Part shown: in pieces, positions 37,535-51,300 of the stretch
Layout: every line of letters starts with the position of its first letter
Position numbering within the stretch: position 1 is the stretch's first letter
Assembly: GCA_038030265.1 (NCBI GenBank)
Contig: CM075938.1
Location: forward strand, 53,437,189 to 53,501,188
Length of the DNA stretch: 64,000 bases
Direction of reading: 5' to 3'
Source: Corythucha ciliata
Taxonomy: Eukaryota > Arthropoda > Insecta > Hemiptera > Tingidae
Notes under the pieces: model-generated
Told to the model about the DNA's origin: nothing
The model's database searches: none
The model's input: the letters and a program-made list of their open reading frames with translations, nothing else
Translations under genes and position numbers: made by a program

Positions 37535-37760
37535 CGAGCTGAAGCCACGCAATTTTGTTTTGGATTTAGCTAGAATAACCGAAATTGTGTTCTAAAAGGA
37601 GCCAAATCCACGACATTGGGTTTTAGAAAAAATGAAAATACGCGAAAATTAAGTGTGCAATAGCAAAAATTCGTTAAATTGTATGTAAAGGAGCCAAATT
37701 CGCGTCCGCATGATTTAAAGAGCCAGAATCACGACCCGATTGTTCGAAACAAAAAACTGA
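37535..37760. repeat. Family G array, reverse
   Basis: AAAGGAGCCAAATCCACGAC-like units, diverged. Confidence 0.65.
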
Positions 37761-37764
37761 CCCT

Positions 37765-39342
37765 TTGACTCTTTTAACTGCAGCCTATAAGCTATGTCTC
37801 CACTTGTGCCTTTTCGCGTGCGTCATAGCGCACGGTGTGTTGAACGTGAGGAATGCGCTGTTAAGGATATCAGAAATTGCGTGCATAGCTTAGACGCATG
37901 CGTTGTTGAAAGTTGAAGCGAAAGTTGAAAAGGCGTGTTGAATTGAAAGAGGAAGGCGAAAGCGCACTAGGCTTCAAGGACAGGCTTTCCGCAAGATTTT
38001 CAAGACCATGCTGATTCGTGGCTAAGTATGGGCACGCAATACCCCCCCTCCCACCCCGATGTGCAGTCTTGTACAAGATTTGAGGGGGTGGGCGAGTCGC
38101 GTATTTCGTTGTAGCCCAAAACGCGCTGCACTGATTTCATTTTTAACCGGTTGGGAGCGGACAGGGGGAGGGTAGCCCAACCTGGCCACTCAATTAAAAG
38201 ACACGGCTTCGGTTACATGTGTCATGTATCAAGCTTTGCTCGGAATGAAACGACACGTACAGGATAGTACCCTGACGCCTAAAAATCTCAGGTCTACACA
38301 TGAGTGTATAAATTTTGTTCCTTAAAATGGGGAGAAAATAGAAGAAATTAATGTCAATTATACGTATTGATCTCTGAATCTACGATTACTTGCGTACTTA
38401 AAGCTATAACAATGCAATGCGGCTGAGGAATTATTTACGAGCTAAAATGGAACAAACGTGCTGTGCTGAATTCGCTATCAACTATAAGGCACGGTTCTCG
38501 GTATTAAACGGATCCCATCAACCGATTTGTCGCTCTCTTTTTAACTTCTTAATACTGTTCGTTTCTAAAAAGCTATAAAAAAACAACACATTCGGATAAT
38601 AACTAGATTAAAAGTAACAAAACAATTTTCAGTAGGTAAATAAACATTTTCAACATTATTATCACAACAAAAATTAAAACGGGAGAATAATAATTTTGCG
38701 AATATCCCTCCCCTATCAATCCATACTTTTTATATAGCAAACCCTTCCCACAGAATTGTTTCTTCTGGCTCATTTCTTAAGTATATCATCACATTTTTGT
38801 TTCCTTCATAAAAAATAAACAACTCGGATAAAGAAATCACAGGTTTTTGTTTCTTCAGAAAAGCACCACTCACTGAAGCGTAATACACATACGTATATAA
38901 ATATTTTTGAGTAATTTTTTCCGATGAAGGCCTTATTTTAGCAGTTTAAAACGATTTCATACAACTACTCCCCCTCCACCCCATGAACCATGAAACATAA
39001 TGGTGAAAAGCAGTAATTCGGTTTTAAGGATTTGATTAAAACGTAAATTATAAGAAGGTACAAATGGTGAGACTAGTTGATATTCGTCAATTTCAGTTTG
39101 TAAGTTCTGTGCCTATTGGTTCACCAAAATCGGCTAAAAATGCATAAAATATCTCGTGAAGGAAATCCTTATTTCCTAGTAGCGTGGAATAATATGGCAG
39201 TTGAAGAAAAATAAAAAAATTAAATGCTCTTTCTCGTGCGCAGAGCACAAGTGTGACTTATCAAACAAGTCAACGAGTGCTGTTGGTTTTTTAAAGTTAT
39301 CCCAGTGTACGCAATAAGGAAAACTAATGTGTTTTTTTTTTA
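37765..39342. other. Non-coding flank downstream of GCLC
   Basis: Contains the probable GCLC 3'UTR (minus strand, from 39,342 downwards). No canonical AATAAA is evident close to the stop; AATAAG near 39,175 is a weak candidate. Otherwise AT-rich with no gene seen. Confidence 0.5.
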
Positions 39343-42300
39343 TCAATGATCACCTTGGCACTTTTCATTCGTTCCTTTACAATATACCTTGGCTGTGGCC
39401 AAAGGAATCGTCTCTTGCGTTTTAGACACGAGGCTGGGTCCCATCAATTCGGGGCATCGAATCGTTCCACTTTGAATGCCGTCGATGGTTTTGAGAAGAT
39501 CGTAGTTAATTTCATCGTTGACGATTGAGTCGTGTCTGAAAATTAAAATTAAAAATGTTGTTGAAGCGCCTTTTGGGTTTTGTGAAGGCTCTTTTGATTT
39601 GACTTGAATTTAAATAATTTCCACCGGTCGCGTAGTGGGTAAAGAGCTGGTTTAAAAAAATGAGTGGTGGCTTGCAGGTTTCAAGGCGCATCTCTGGAAG
39701 GGGGGGGGGGCGAAAAAGCCCACCCTCGGGTAGAGTTTAGTCATTTGACAACTTACTTGTAAGCCGGGTGTTGTCTGACGAACTGACGTATCCAAGTGGC
39801 AGTTGTTAACAACTGACCCGAGGCACGTCGCTGAATCAACTGAAGGTACTGTTGAATCGAGCAGTGAGTGTCCGTGTCGACGTCCATTCCGTTCAAGTAG
39901 TAATTTATCAGGGGGACTAAGCCGGGGAAAACTCCTTCCTGTAGAGGGAAACAACAGGCTAAATTAACAACTGAAAACCTTAAATTCAGAAATAGTAAAT
40001 ATGAATATTGTGAGCCCTAAACAGGGGCGTAGCCAGAGGGGGGCAGGGGTGGGCATTTCCCCCCCCCTCGACTCGAAAGCGAAGACTTAGTTGGGCAGCT
40101 GCCCACCCCTGGATACCGTCGAAATGCCGTACAATTCCTTCAGGATCCGCCACATTTTGATACGTTCACGCTCACGAAAAAAATTATTAGGTAATTAACT
40201 AATTTCTTGAGTAGCACAGTCATTCTTTATTTAAAGAATAAACATTTGGAAAAAATTATTTCGCTCACTGAAAAAACCAAAATCGAGGATATTTTCGCAT
40301 GTATGACTCAACTAAAAGACAAACTTCTCAAATATGTATAGCATCAAAACCCCAATTTTGCGAAGTTTTAACCCGGTTACCCGCAATTCGCCCTCAAGAA
40401 ACAATTTCACGCGTCTGGGGCTCACTCAAAACCAACTGCTGAAATTTCCCTATCTAAAAATACATCGATCCCCGGATTTATTTCGCGAAAGCCGTGAGTT
40501 TTGGTGGCTGAAAGAATAATTTTGTGGGTTGCCTAATTTAACAACTAATTTTGCAGATTTTTCATACCAGATTGACCATTGTCCGCAGGTTTAGCTCACT
40601 GAAAACCCAATTTTTCGGGGTACGGGTCCCCTTAATCAAAAATCGCCAGCTTAGTGATAAAATTAGCAGTTTTGTGCATGGATCACAATATCAGTACTAG
40701 TGGTAAGGAACCTTTAAAGACGAGTAGACGCATACGGCGCCATGTTCGTTCTTATCAGTTTAATAAGAATGGTTGGGGGTGGTTTGTTGACATTCACAAA
40801 ACATCAACAAAAGGTGGATTTTACAAGGCTGATAATTGATAAGAGCGAACATGGCGTCTGTGATTTTACCTGTCTGATTATAGGTTCTCTATCACTAGTA
40901 GAGAACCTATAGTAAAATCCACCTTTTGTTGATGTTTTATGGATGTCAACAAACCACCCCCAACCATTCTTATTTAACTGATAAGAACGAACATGGCGCC
41001 GTATGCGTCTACTCGTCTTTAAAGGTTCCTTACTAGTGGTAGAGAACCTATAATCAGACAGGTAAAATCACAGATGCCATGTTCGCTCTTATCCAATCAT
41101 CAGTCTTGTAAAATCCATCTTTTGTTGATGTTTTGTGGATGTCAACAAACCACCCCCAACCATTCTTATTAAACTGATAAGGACGAACATAGCGCCGTAT
41201 GCGTCTACTAGTCTTTAAAAGGTTCCTTATCAGTACCCACTATAAGGAACCTTTAACCCTTTAAGTCTTAGTGCGTCGTATTCTGGACACCTGCTTTATA
41301 CCCCGGGAGTAACCCTCGACATTTTTTCAAAAATTGCGTCAGAAGTCATTCAAATTGACTCTAATACACTCTGTGATCCATGAAAAACGAAGTTTTATGC
41401 CATAAATTCATTAACAAAGTTTGCAGAGAGAACTTAATGGTGTTCGCTACACGAGACACATATCATGCAGTCCAAAAAAATTAAGCATTTTGAATTAATT
41501 TGTCTTCAACTTGTTAACACTTGACCAAAAATATACTAAAATAAGGTGATTGTTCAAACAATGAAACATAAATTAGCGACATATTAATTGAACATTTTGG
41601 CATTACAAACAAACAAATGCGACTAGGAAAATGTAGTAAACTCTTAGTGGGCCCTACTCGGGACACCTTCCACCCAAACCACGTGGAAGGTGTGCTTCAT
41701 ATTGGACACTAAGCGTTCGATACTTGAAAAATCTAACGGTGTCTAAAGTAACTTGATTTACCACGAAATTTTTTCTTGGCCGAACTTAATTGGTTCCTTA
41801 CCAGCATATCAATCCATTAAAACCCTTTTCAGCATGCGATATCCATTCGTTAAAGATCAATTAACTCGTTCACATGAAATTAGGAAGAGATAAAGTATAA
41901 AAAAGGGTATGCACGGTGGAGCAGTTTTTCATTTTTCAGCAAGAAGTTAAGGGCTAACAATCCATAATTGCACTTTGTGGGGCACTCAGTTTAAGAATAT
42001 GAAGTATAAATTACCAGTTACTAGCGAAAAATTGGAAGAATCTCACTGCCAGTTCCGCCGAACTCATTGACATTAACTTCCTGAACCAAACAATCACTGA
42101 AAACCACAACAAAATGGCGTCGAAAACCCCGAAAGTGTTCCCTATGTTGGACACAACGCACAAAAAGCTGGGAAAACGTGTCCTACCACTATCAGTTGGA
42201 GTTTATTCAACTCATAAACGTGTTCTAACCAGCTCCGATTCAAAAGCCAGGTCATTTCATCTATAGCGCAGTCTCCAACTAGGTGTCCAATATGAGGTAC

Positions 42301-45300
42301 ACAAAACGTCCAGACCCAAAACTCATTTGGACCCCCGGTACCTTAAAGGGTTAAAGACGAGTAGACGCATACGGCGCCATGTTCGTTCGTATCAGTTTAA
42401 TAAGAATGGTTGGGGAGTGGTTTGTTGACATCCACAAAACATCAACAAAAGGTGGATTTTACAAGACTGATAATTGATAAGAGCGAACATGGCGTCTGTG
42501 ATTTTACCTGTCTGATTATAGGTTCTCTACCCACTAGACTCGCCATTTTTGTGCTTAAACCCAATTTCATGCTAAAATCACCATTTTTGTGTTAAAATTG
42601 CCAGTTTCGATGTAAAATTTTTAGTTAACCACTTAATTTATTTCTAGGGTGAAATCGCCATGGCGTATATCTATTTATAGTTAGAACATCAGTTTTCTGT
42701 TAGCAGTTTTGGGGTAAAAACTTCACAATTTTTGGTTAAAAACGTCAGTTTCGAGGACAAGTTGCCAGTTTCGTGGTAAAACCACCAGTTTGGGAGGTAA
42801 ACGTTTCATTTTGAGGGAAATTTGCCTATAAATTTAGTTTGAGGATAAAATCACTAATGTTGTATTGAATGAAATCTTCAGTTTTGATATGAAACGTCAG
42901 TTTTGGGCGAAATCCTTAGTTTCGGAGGAATTCAACTCGAAAAGTGACGATTTTAGCCCAATACTAAAGATTTCACGCCAAAGATGACGTCATCAAAACT
43001 AAAGATTTTACCCTCAAACTAAATTTGTCAGTTTTTTCCTAAAAAATGAAAATTTTAACCAGAAACTGGTGGTTTTACCACAAAACAAAAGTTGTTTAAC
43101 CAGAAATTCAAGTTTCTACTTTAAAAAAATTACCAGAAAACTGAATTTTCACCACGAAACTGCCGATTTCACCCTCAAAAACAAATGAGTGGTTTTACCT
43201 CAAAACTGAAAATTTCATCAGAGTTTTCAAGGCAGAGTCGTCAGTTTTAACGTGAAATCATATTTTTGGGGAAAACGTCAGTTTTTGCCAGGATTGGTGT
43301 GAAAAAACCAGTTTTAGGGTAAAATAATAACTTTTGGGGGAATAACCACCAGTGAAATCCATGGAATTGGCGCTTTTCTTGAATTCTATCCGCGAATTAC
43401 CAATTTTCACAATTTTAGCTGCGAATTAGGTATTTTTTCGCTTTTAGCATTTTTTATTAATTTCAACCACTGACTCGACCCATGAACTGCTCATTAGCGC
43501 TTTCACAATTTCAACCGCGAATTAGAGATTTTTCCCCTCCATCTTCAGCCAATTAGCGCCAATTAGCCACGTTCGGCACAAAGTTGCCTTCAGAAATCAC
43601 GGATTGGCGTTTTCAATTTTAGCTGTCAAACAGGGCTTTTCTGTGAATGAGCTATTTCACTCAACTTTAGCCGCTAATTAGCATTTTTCTCAAATTAAGC
43701 CGTGAAGCAACTTTGCGACGACAAATGGTGTTTTTTCCTGTGGAAAATCAGTTTTTCGGGAAAAACTTTCAAGATAATTTTGTTTTGTTTTTTAAAGGAA
43801 AAAAGGTTCAGCTTTGCGAATTAACGGTAACTGGTCTCGAAATAACACGACTTTCAAGTCCTCCTTTTTCAGAAGAGTGGGCAGCTATAGCAGCTACCCT
43901 TGCACTCTCCTGGCTACGGCCCTGCAGAGGTAACTCGGGCAAGAAACTGGGAATTTGAGCCCAGATGGGCTTGACAGAAGGCACCACCGTCACCGCGGGG
44001 GGGGGGGCTGCAGAGCTGAGGATTTCGATTCGCCCCTGAAATAAGTGGCTGGAAATCTGCCAGGCCACGATTAGGGAAGGCGACCCTGATGGGTCATGTC
44101 CCGTTCCGGGTCCCCTGTGCGCCAACCGGGCGCGCGAAAAGACCATGAGCCGAGCATGGAAACCAAGGTCGGAACCGATGATTCCCCACTCAGTGTCTCT
44201 AAGGTTCGGAAGTTAGTTTCCAACTTGCAGCCAAGAAGGACATTATCCTCAGTGGTCTCCTCTCCCTCACCGTGAATCACCCCCCCCCCCCCACGACCGA
44301 AGAGTCGCCCATTCATTTGAGCCCGAACGTCCGGTAAGACTAAAAGGCGCTGGACTAAAAGTCCCTGCCTTCCCGTGTTACTACAGTGGCCCAACGCTGC
44401 CAAACCTCGACCACAAAGGATCTCCTAACTTTGCCGCTCGAACGCGAATACGTTCACACCATTCGCCCCCTCCCCGCGACATCACACTAAATTAAGTTTA
44501 CTGGGAATTTGTCAAGGTGACGAGGGGCCAGTGGTGTACCAAAGCGTCGAGCAGGAGGTCGACCTTCGGGTGGTCAGAGGACCACCAACAAACGACAGCA
44601 GGGCTTCGGTACTAACAGTCCGATAGAGCGAGTGAGGAATGTTCACATGAGAAGAGAGGTGATAGACAAAGGGGTGCCACCTATGACGTAGTGACCCAAT
44701 TGGTGGCCTTGGCGTCGCCGGACTCGTCTTGGCCGGGACGGCATCCCCCCCCCCCAAAAAGGGGGTGCCACCCAACAATCACGCACTTTCTCGCACAACT
44801 TGTAAGAACTAGATGACATTAGCGTCGTTTCGCGACGACAGCAAATTTGAAACGTATATCTTAGCGGCATTTGACCGTTAATTAATCTTTGTCGATGAAA
44901 TGAATCGATTTCCCAAACAATTCAAACAAAAAAGAACTCTTACCTTGCCGTTTATGATCTGATTTATGGTCATCGCGCCGTAATTCTCGATATCGTCCGA
45001 CGTAGGATCAGAGGATTTACCGTTGGGTACGATGTCCTTCCTAAACCAAAAAACCTCCTCCCGGACGGCCGATCTTTTCTGAGCTTTTTTCATATTTTCG
45101 TCGACCTTGAAAATAATTTAAAACAGAGAATGTGTCAACTTGCAAAATTAATCAATTTAAGTCACTGACACTTACCTTACTGATTGGTATGAGAAGATCC
45201 AGTTTATAAGATAGAATTACTCTCGTAAGCAGAGCTATAAATACTACGAAAGCGGCGTTTTCAAAATCCGTCAACTGAACTTCGCAGGGCCTGAATTCCA

Positions 45301-48300
45301 CTCTCCAACCGATCGGACTATTGGGAGGAGGCACTTTAAATCTCATAGTCTGCCAGTTGGTTGACTGAATATTCTGAGTTGAAAAAAAAAGTGATAAGAA
45401 TTGTTAAATTATAGTGAAAAGAGCAAACAGTACTTCAAAGTGATCCGATTCTTCAGGAGACTGATGAATTTTTTCACTGAAGAGTGACACAGTGTCTCTG
45501 ATGAACAAATGAGCAACGTGTTGGGACAGAAGGTGGTCGATGTCGGCACTTCTTAGTTGGTTGTACACTTCTTTATCGTATACAAGGGGAATGTCATTAA
45601 ACCTGTGAATTTAAAGTCTAAAAATTAACTTAAAATCTCGATTTCTTAACAATTTGAATCTCACTTGTCACCCATCGGACTTAAGTACGAGTCAATGCTG
45701 TCGTATCGTGACTTGGGTATGACGAATTTGTCAGTTTTTAACGGGTCAATACCTCGTTCCTCCCGCGTTCGACAGTCAACTGAAGAAGATATGACAGTCC
45801 ATCGACAGTCGGTGTCGGCTAGGACACCGCGGTGAATTGGTGAGGCTGCGGTGAGAGCGAGCTGTAAAAAAAAAAAAAAAAAAAAAAAAAACCAAAGAAA
45901 ATAGTTTAAAAGCCCCCCCCCCCAATATATATCTTTAGGCAATTAATTCGGGGGCTCAACTCACCATAATGGGACACATCGGAGCTAGTTGATCGTACAG
46001 GGCCCGAGCTTCGTCAATATTGCAAGCCTTGACCGAGTAAAAAAAAAAAAAAACTATAATTAAAAGCGTTGACTTCAAATTAACAGTCGAAACTTTACTT
46101 GGAAAGTTATCTGGAGACAACAGCACCCCATACCAAACGCCATAGCGTCCATGTAGATATGGTCCGGTAGGGCAGCTTTTTCACTGCTGCCGTCGTCACC
46201 GAGAGCCTTAAAATCGTCTATGAAGGGCGATTTCGTTTTTAAATCTTTGAAAACTGAAAAGTAGAAAAGAAGGTCACTATACACGTTTCCCCCTTCATAA
46301 TAATGGATTTGTAAAAACCTGGTATGTTGATCGCGACCTTTTCACCCCGCCTCATACGTATGTTCCTCGTCAGTGTAGCAAACCTCGGGTGTCCTGGAAA
46401 TATGACTTGGTCCGGGATGAACAAAGATTTCGTCACGCCGCCGTTCGGCGTGGGTCGGCACTCGGGGATCGTAAACACTCCACAACCCAGCCTAACAAAA
46501 TGAAAAAGCCCAAAAAACTTACTTAGAACTCAGCGCAGGATTGATTTCCTTATGGGGGGGGAGGAACCGGTGATTCACCTCGGGTAGGACGTCAAAGAAA
46601 GAAGACGCTCCCCAGATGGTAGTAACTGTTGAGCTTCTTCTCTTCTGTACTTCATATTGGCTTCAACGATGTTGAAATGAGCCAAAAGTCCTCCGTATGG
46701 TTTCCCTGGAGTTCCTTCGATCATGTAGGCTGCGTATTCAGGACGCCAAACTGATTTAACAGCCCTGTCAATGATAACAACTCGAATATAGTTTGATTTG
46801 ACGTACACTCGGTAACGTACTGACGTAGGAGCGAGGGGGCGGACCGCCCCGGCCTCGAAAAGCTTAAATATGAAAAAAATTGAGATTTTAGGTTTTAAAG
46901 CGTTGACTCACGGCTAATATTGAGTACCAGCGTTCATTTGCCGATATAATTTTTAAAAAATCAACTAGTCCAGGTATCTGAAAGCAACTTTGCGGCTAAA
47001 ATGTAGAAAATACCCCAGAGTTTCAATAGGCCCTTAATACGCGGCTAAAATTGAGAAGGCGCGCTAATGTGCTAATCTTAACCTTGCGCAGTGCCATTAT
47101 CGTAATCGTAACCAGTAAAGTCCTAATGAGGCAGGGGCGTAGCCAGCCCTTGACCTAGGGATGGGACGAAGATGTCGGATGTTCTAGGGACCCAAGAAAA
47201 GGAAATGGTAGTTCGTAAAATCAGAAATAGGCGCAATAAATCGTCAAATTCTTCCCCGGAAACTGAGTATTCACAAAAAGGGTCGAAATCCATCAAAAAC
47301 TAACACCTTCGCTGGGAAACGACATGTTTTAGCCTTCTATTCCCGATTTTCTATCCAAAAACTGGCAATGTTTTTCCCGGAAATCGACACTTGTAGGAAA
47401 GGAGTTGGCACTCAAATATACTGGGTGTCCGACTTTTCTTCAACTGTCTTGTCTGAGAGACGACAAAATCTTAACATTTTTTAACCAAACAAAAGCAATT
47501 TTTAACTCAAAACTGACGTTTTTTAACCCCAAAACTGAAGATTTCACTCTATAACTGAATATTTTACTTCAAAACTGACGATTTCACGCCAAAGTCGATG
47601 TATTTACGCCTAAGCTAAAGATTTCTCAGCACAACTGGCAATTTTAAAACCCAAAGCTTTACCCCCAAAACTGATGATTTCACCCTAAAACTGGCGGGTT
47701 TAACACAAACTAATGAAAAACGAATGAACAGTCCATTTTACTCAAAAAACGTGTAATTTCTCGCCAAAGCTGACGTGTTCCCCATTAGCCATTTTTAGGG
47801 CGCGTGAAGTCAATTTAGCCATTTTCAATACACGAATCGTCAATTTTGAATTTTTGGGCGCGAGTTTAGTTAGTTTAGCCGTTTTTATGCTGGGAATAGC
47901 TAGTTTTAGCTATTTTTAGGCAGCGAATGACTTTCAAGTCATTTTTAGTAGAACGAAGCACACCGTTTCTCTAGCCCCTGTCTTGAGCAAATCCTGAATC
48001 CGCATCTGTCTGCGAAAATGGTATTTTATGTCGCAAAAACGGCGAAATTGGTCTTTGGATTATGTCACCTTTGCAAAATTTGTTTTGTGAGCAACAAAAA
48101 TCCTTGAAATTGGTTTTTTTTATAAGCGAAATCCGAGAAATGGCTTTTTTTTGGTGAGCGCCGACGAAACACAATGTGGTTACCCTAAAGGATTTATACT
48201 TTCATAATGTACACATTAGGGGGGGGGGGCTACTTCCCCACTAAATCTGAGCTTTCGAATCTAGGGGAGGGTAGTTGCCTACCCCTGCCCCTCTCTGGCT

Positions 48301-51300
48301 ACGTACATGTACCGAGGTGCGATGATTTCTAGTTGAAAACTATAACCAAACTTGGGGCGAGAAGGTGGCAAAAAGTTTAGAAAAAGGGCCAATAAACGCT
48401 AGAAAAAAAGCTGATTCGCAACAGTGACGCCTCCATTTCAACATAGTATTCGTGACATAACCAAAACTCAGTTTGAAAAATCTTGGAGCTTCCCAGGCAT
48501 AAAATCGACGCCCGTTATTAGGAAGTCCCGGTGACATAAAGCCACGAAATTCAAGTTTCAGGGCTAAATATGACCAAGAAATCGAGAGGGGAAGGGGGGG
48601 AGACTAGACGTGTATTGCCAGTTTCGAGGGATTCTCAAGCGTGCAATTAGAAGTTTTAGCTACCAAATTTAAGTTTCAGGGCTGAATAGTCACGTAATTA
48701 CAAGTTTCAGTGGACAAACAAGCAGGAACTGTAAATTTTGGAGGATAAAAATAGCGACGAGTTTTTCGTTGGATATTTCAAGTCACTTCCCCGTGAAATT
48801 GCAAATTTTGTAGGATCTACGAAATTGTAAGATACGTAAGGCATTTCATGCGAAATCGCACTGGGAGAGGGTGAATAGCAGCGAAATCCAATTTTCAAGG
48901 AATACATAGCCGTGAATTTGGATGTTTCGGAAATAAATAGCCATTTAAATTGACGTTCAAGTGCGATTGAAGTTTTCCGGCTAACAAGCCAAGGAATAGT
49001 AGAGGTCAATGGCCACGAAATTGCGATGGTCAGCCGCAAATTCGCGAAATAAATGGCCGCGACGCCCCAGAAACGCAATATCGTGCCTTTCACCAGCAAC
49101 TGACCAATTCAAAAAACAATTTCACGGTCCGACTCTGTTTAATGTCAAATTTTGCGGTGTTGACTCCCCAAGAAGCCAAATTCATGGATCACACTCTCAA
49201 AATTAAGAGGGCCGAGAAGCAATTTCGCGGGTCTGGCTCCTTTTAGCCCAGTAAAATAAGGTGTCGAAGGTTGCAATAATTAGGGTAGATGATTTTTTTG
49301 TTTCATGTTGTTGGGGGTGGTGTACGTATGATGTGTTCAAATTGTTGACCTCGAAAAACCTCGGGATCATCTTTGAATTCGGGAAAGACGGCGCAATTTT
49401 TGGATTTTTTTTCGGGTTTAGGCACTTTTTTTGCTTAAGGAGCCATTTCTCGGCTGTCACTGCGAAGTAACATATCAAAGCAGATAAAATTTTCGGCAAA
49501 ACTAGTCCAAAGCGGGATCTGGAGGTATCACAGTATCTAGGATAGAGATCGTCAAATATACGTTAACTTTCCAAAATTGACAAATGATGTTGATGTTTCC
49601 ATGTCTTCATCATCTGTAACCATGTGGAATCATTTTAGTGGTTAAAATGGTACACGGTCTTCAGATTTAGGCTAAAAGTTTCAACAAAGAGAAGGCAAAA
49701 AGATAACTGTCGCCCAAGAAGCTCCGTAACTACATATTAATCAATATGCATTGTTGATAGAAGTATTTCCTAATTATATTAGTTGGTACGGCTATTACTC
49801 GTAGTATTCGTGATCATGTAGGATTCGTTTAACGATCGTTCTCACAAAATTAGACCAGGACAACTTCTGTAACACCAATGTTTCGATAACTACTAGGTAT
49901 AGTTAGTTTTCAGCATTTCGTCCTTTATAGAAAGTAGATCACAAACGCATGTAGCTCATCCGGCAATGGCATAATTGTGATTGAAAATGTCTGATAAACG
50001 AATACTTTAGGACTGAAAACTGAAAAGTAATGCGCTATTTCAACTAAATGATAGCATGGATGTCAAAAGTAGGTAATAAAAAATATATTTCAATCCACCC
50101 TTTATCTCTTGGAAGAGCCTGACAGAAGACGCGTCTCCTTGACACTTGCAACGTCGTCTATAAGAAATGTCGAAATGTCTTCCGTGTCGCCTTCTATATC
50201 CGAGGGGTCTTCTATATCTACACAGTCAAAATCCACGAGTCAATTCACATGACTCGCCACTGCAATTAATGCAGAGCGTAGAAAACTTGAGGCCGGCTTT
50301 TCTGCACCCACGCGCATTGGTACAACCCTTCTTACAGGCGCAGGAAAACCACTATCAAAACATTGGGGATAACAAGTCGTTTGGCCTCATTTTTGAAGAT
50401 ACAGTCTAGTCTAGCAAAATAATTAGTACTATCATGATCATTAAAGGTCTATACAATGTCACAGCTAACGAAAACGAATTACCATAGACAGCATTTTGGA
50501 CTGTTGACAAATTTGATGAGCTGTATCTTGGAAACGATAATACATTTAGAACCCGCTTTAGGCTGGTTTTCTCAGAAATTTTCTCAACTTTGAAAAGTTA
50601 CTTCGAAGCAACAACCGAAAAATGGCTAGTTTAGCGTGAAAGAGCCAAACCCCCCAAAAAGTCCCACATTTTTGTGGTTTTTCGAGAATTCCATGGTGAT
50701 CCCGATGTCTTTCGAGGTCAAAAATTTGAACACGTCATACCTGCACCATCCCAGACAACTTAAAAAAATAAATATCATCTACCCTAATTATTGCAACCTG
50801 ACCCCCCCTTTTTAGTTCTTATTTTACTGGACTATTTCTCAGAAATATTAATTTTACGGGGTTGTCCAAATTAAAAACCAATTTCGCGTGAATGACTCTC
50901 CCTAGAAACAATTTCGCAGGTTTCGGCCTCCTCTTAAGATAAGAGCCACGTCGACGGGTCTGGCTTCTTCAAACATGGAAATTTGCAAAACGTTGAATAC
51001 AGGGGCGTAGCCAGTTTCAGATCTACGGGAGGGATGGACACGCGTAAGGTCCACCCCTTCCTTCCATGTACAGCAAAGTTGTGTCTGTAGCAAGCAAAAA
51101 CCTTTTAAATAATCTTTTTGAAATAGCCGAACCCACGAAATTTGATTATCCGGGGAGCTGAAAATAAATACTTTTATTTACTTTTGTGAAACGGGTCATT
51201 TTAAAGAGGCAAAGCCGCGAAATTGGGTTTCCAGCTAGTCAAAACTCAAAGTTGGAGGTTTTAACCCGAAACTAAATATTTTTCCCCGAAACTGACGATT

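Larger units (their letters stand above)
40022..43924. mobile_element. Candidate CAGGGGCGTAGCCAG element (copy 4), heavily nested
   Basis: The left end CAGGGGCGTAGCCAG and right end CTGGCTACGGCCCTG are inverted relative to each other and match the ends of the 47.1 and 57.3 kb copies. A GGGCAGCTGCCC subterminal palindrome lies close to the left end (40,095-40,106). I infer that the 3.9 kb between them is one element with later insertions; two independent end fragments are the alternative. Confidence 0.45.
39939..44943 (-). other. GCLC intron 10, transposon-filled (5.0 kb)
   Basis: Holds a CAGGGGCGTAGCCAG end at 40,022 and a matching CTGGCTACGGCCCTG end at 43,910-43,924. Between them are family G and A/F arrays, the MITE cluster and the piggyBac-like insertion. 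A GC-rich unclassified stretch follows at 43.93-44.83 kb. Splice sites are intact. Confidence 0.8.
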
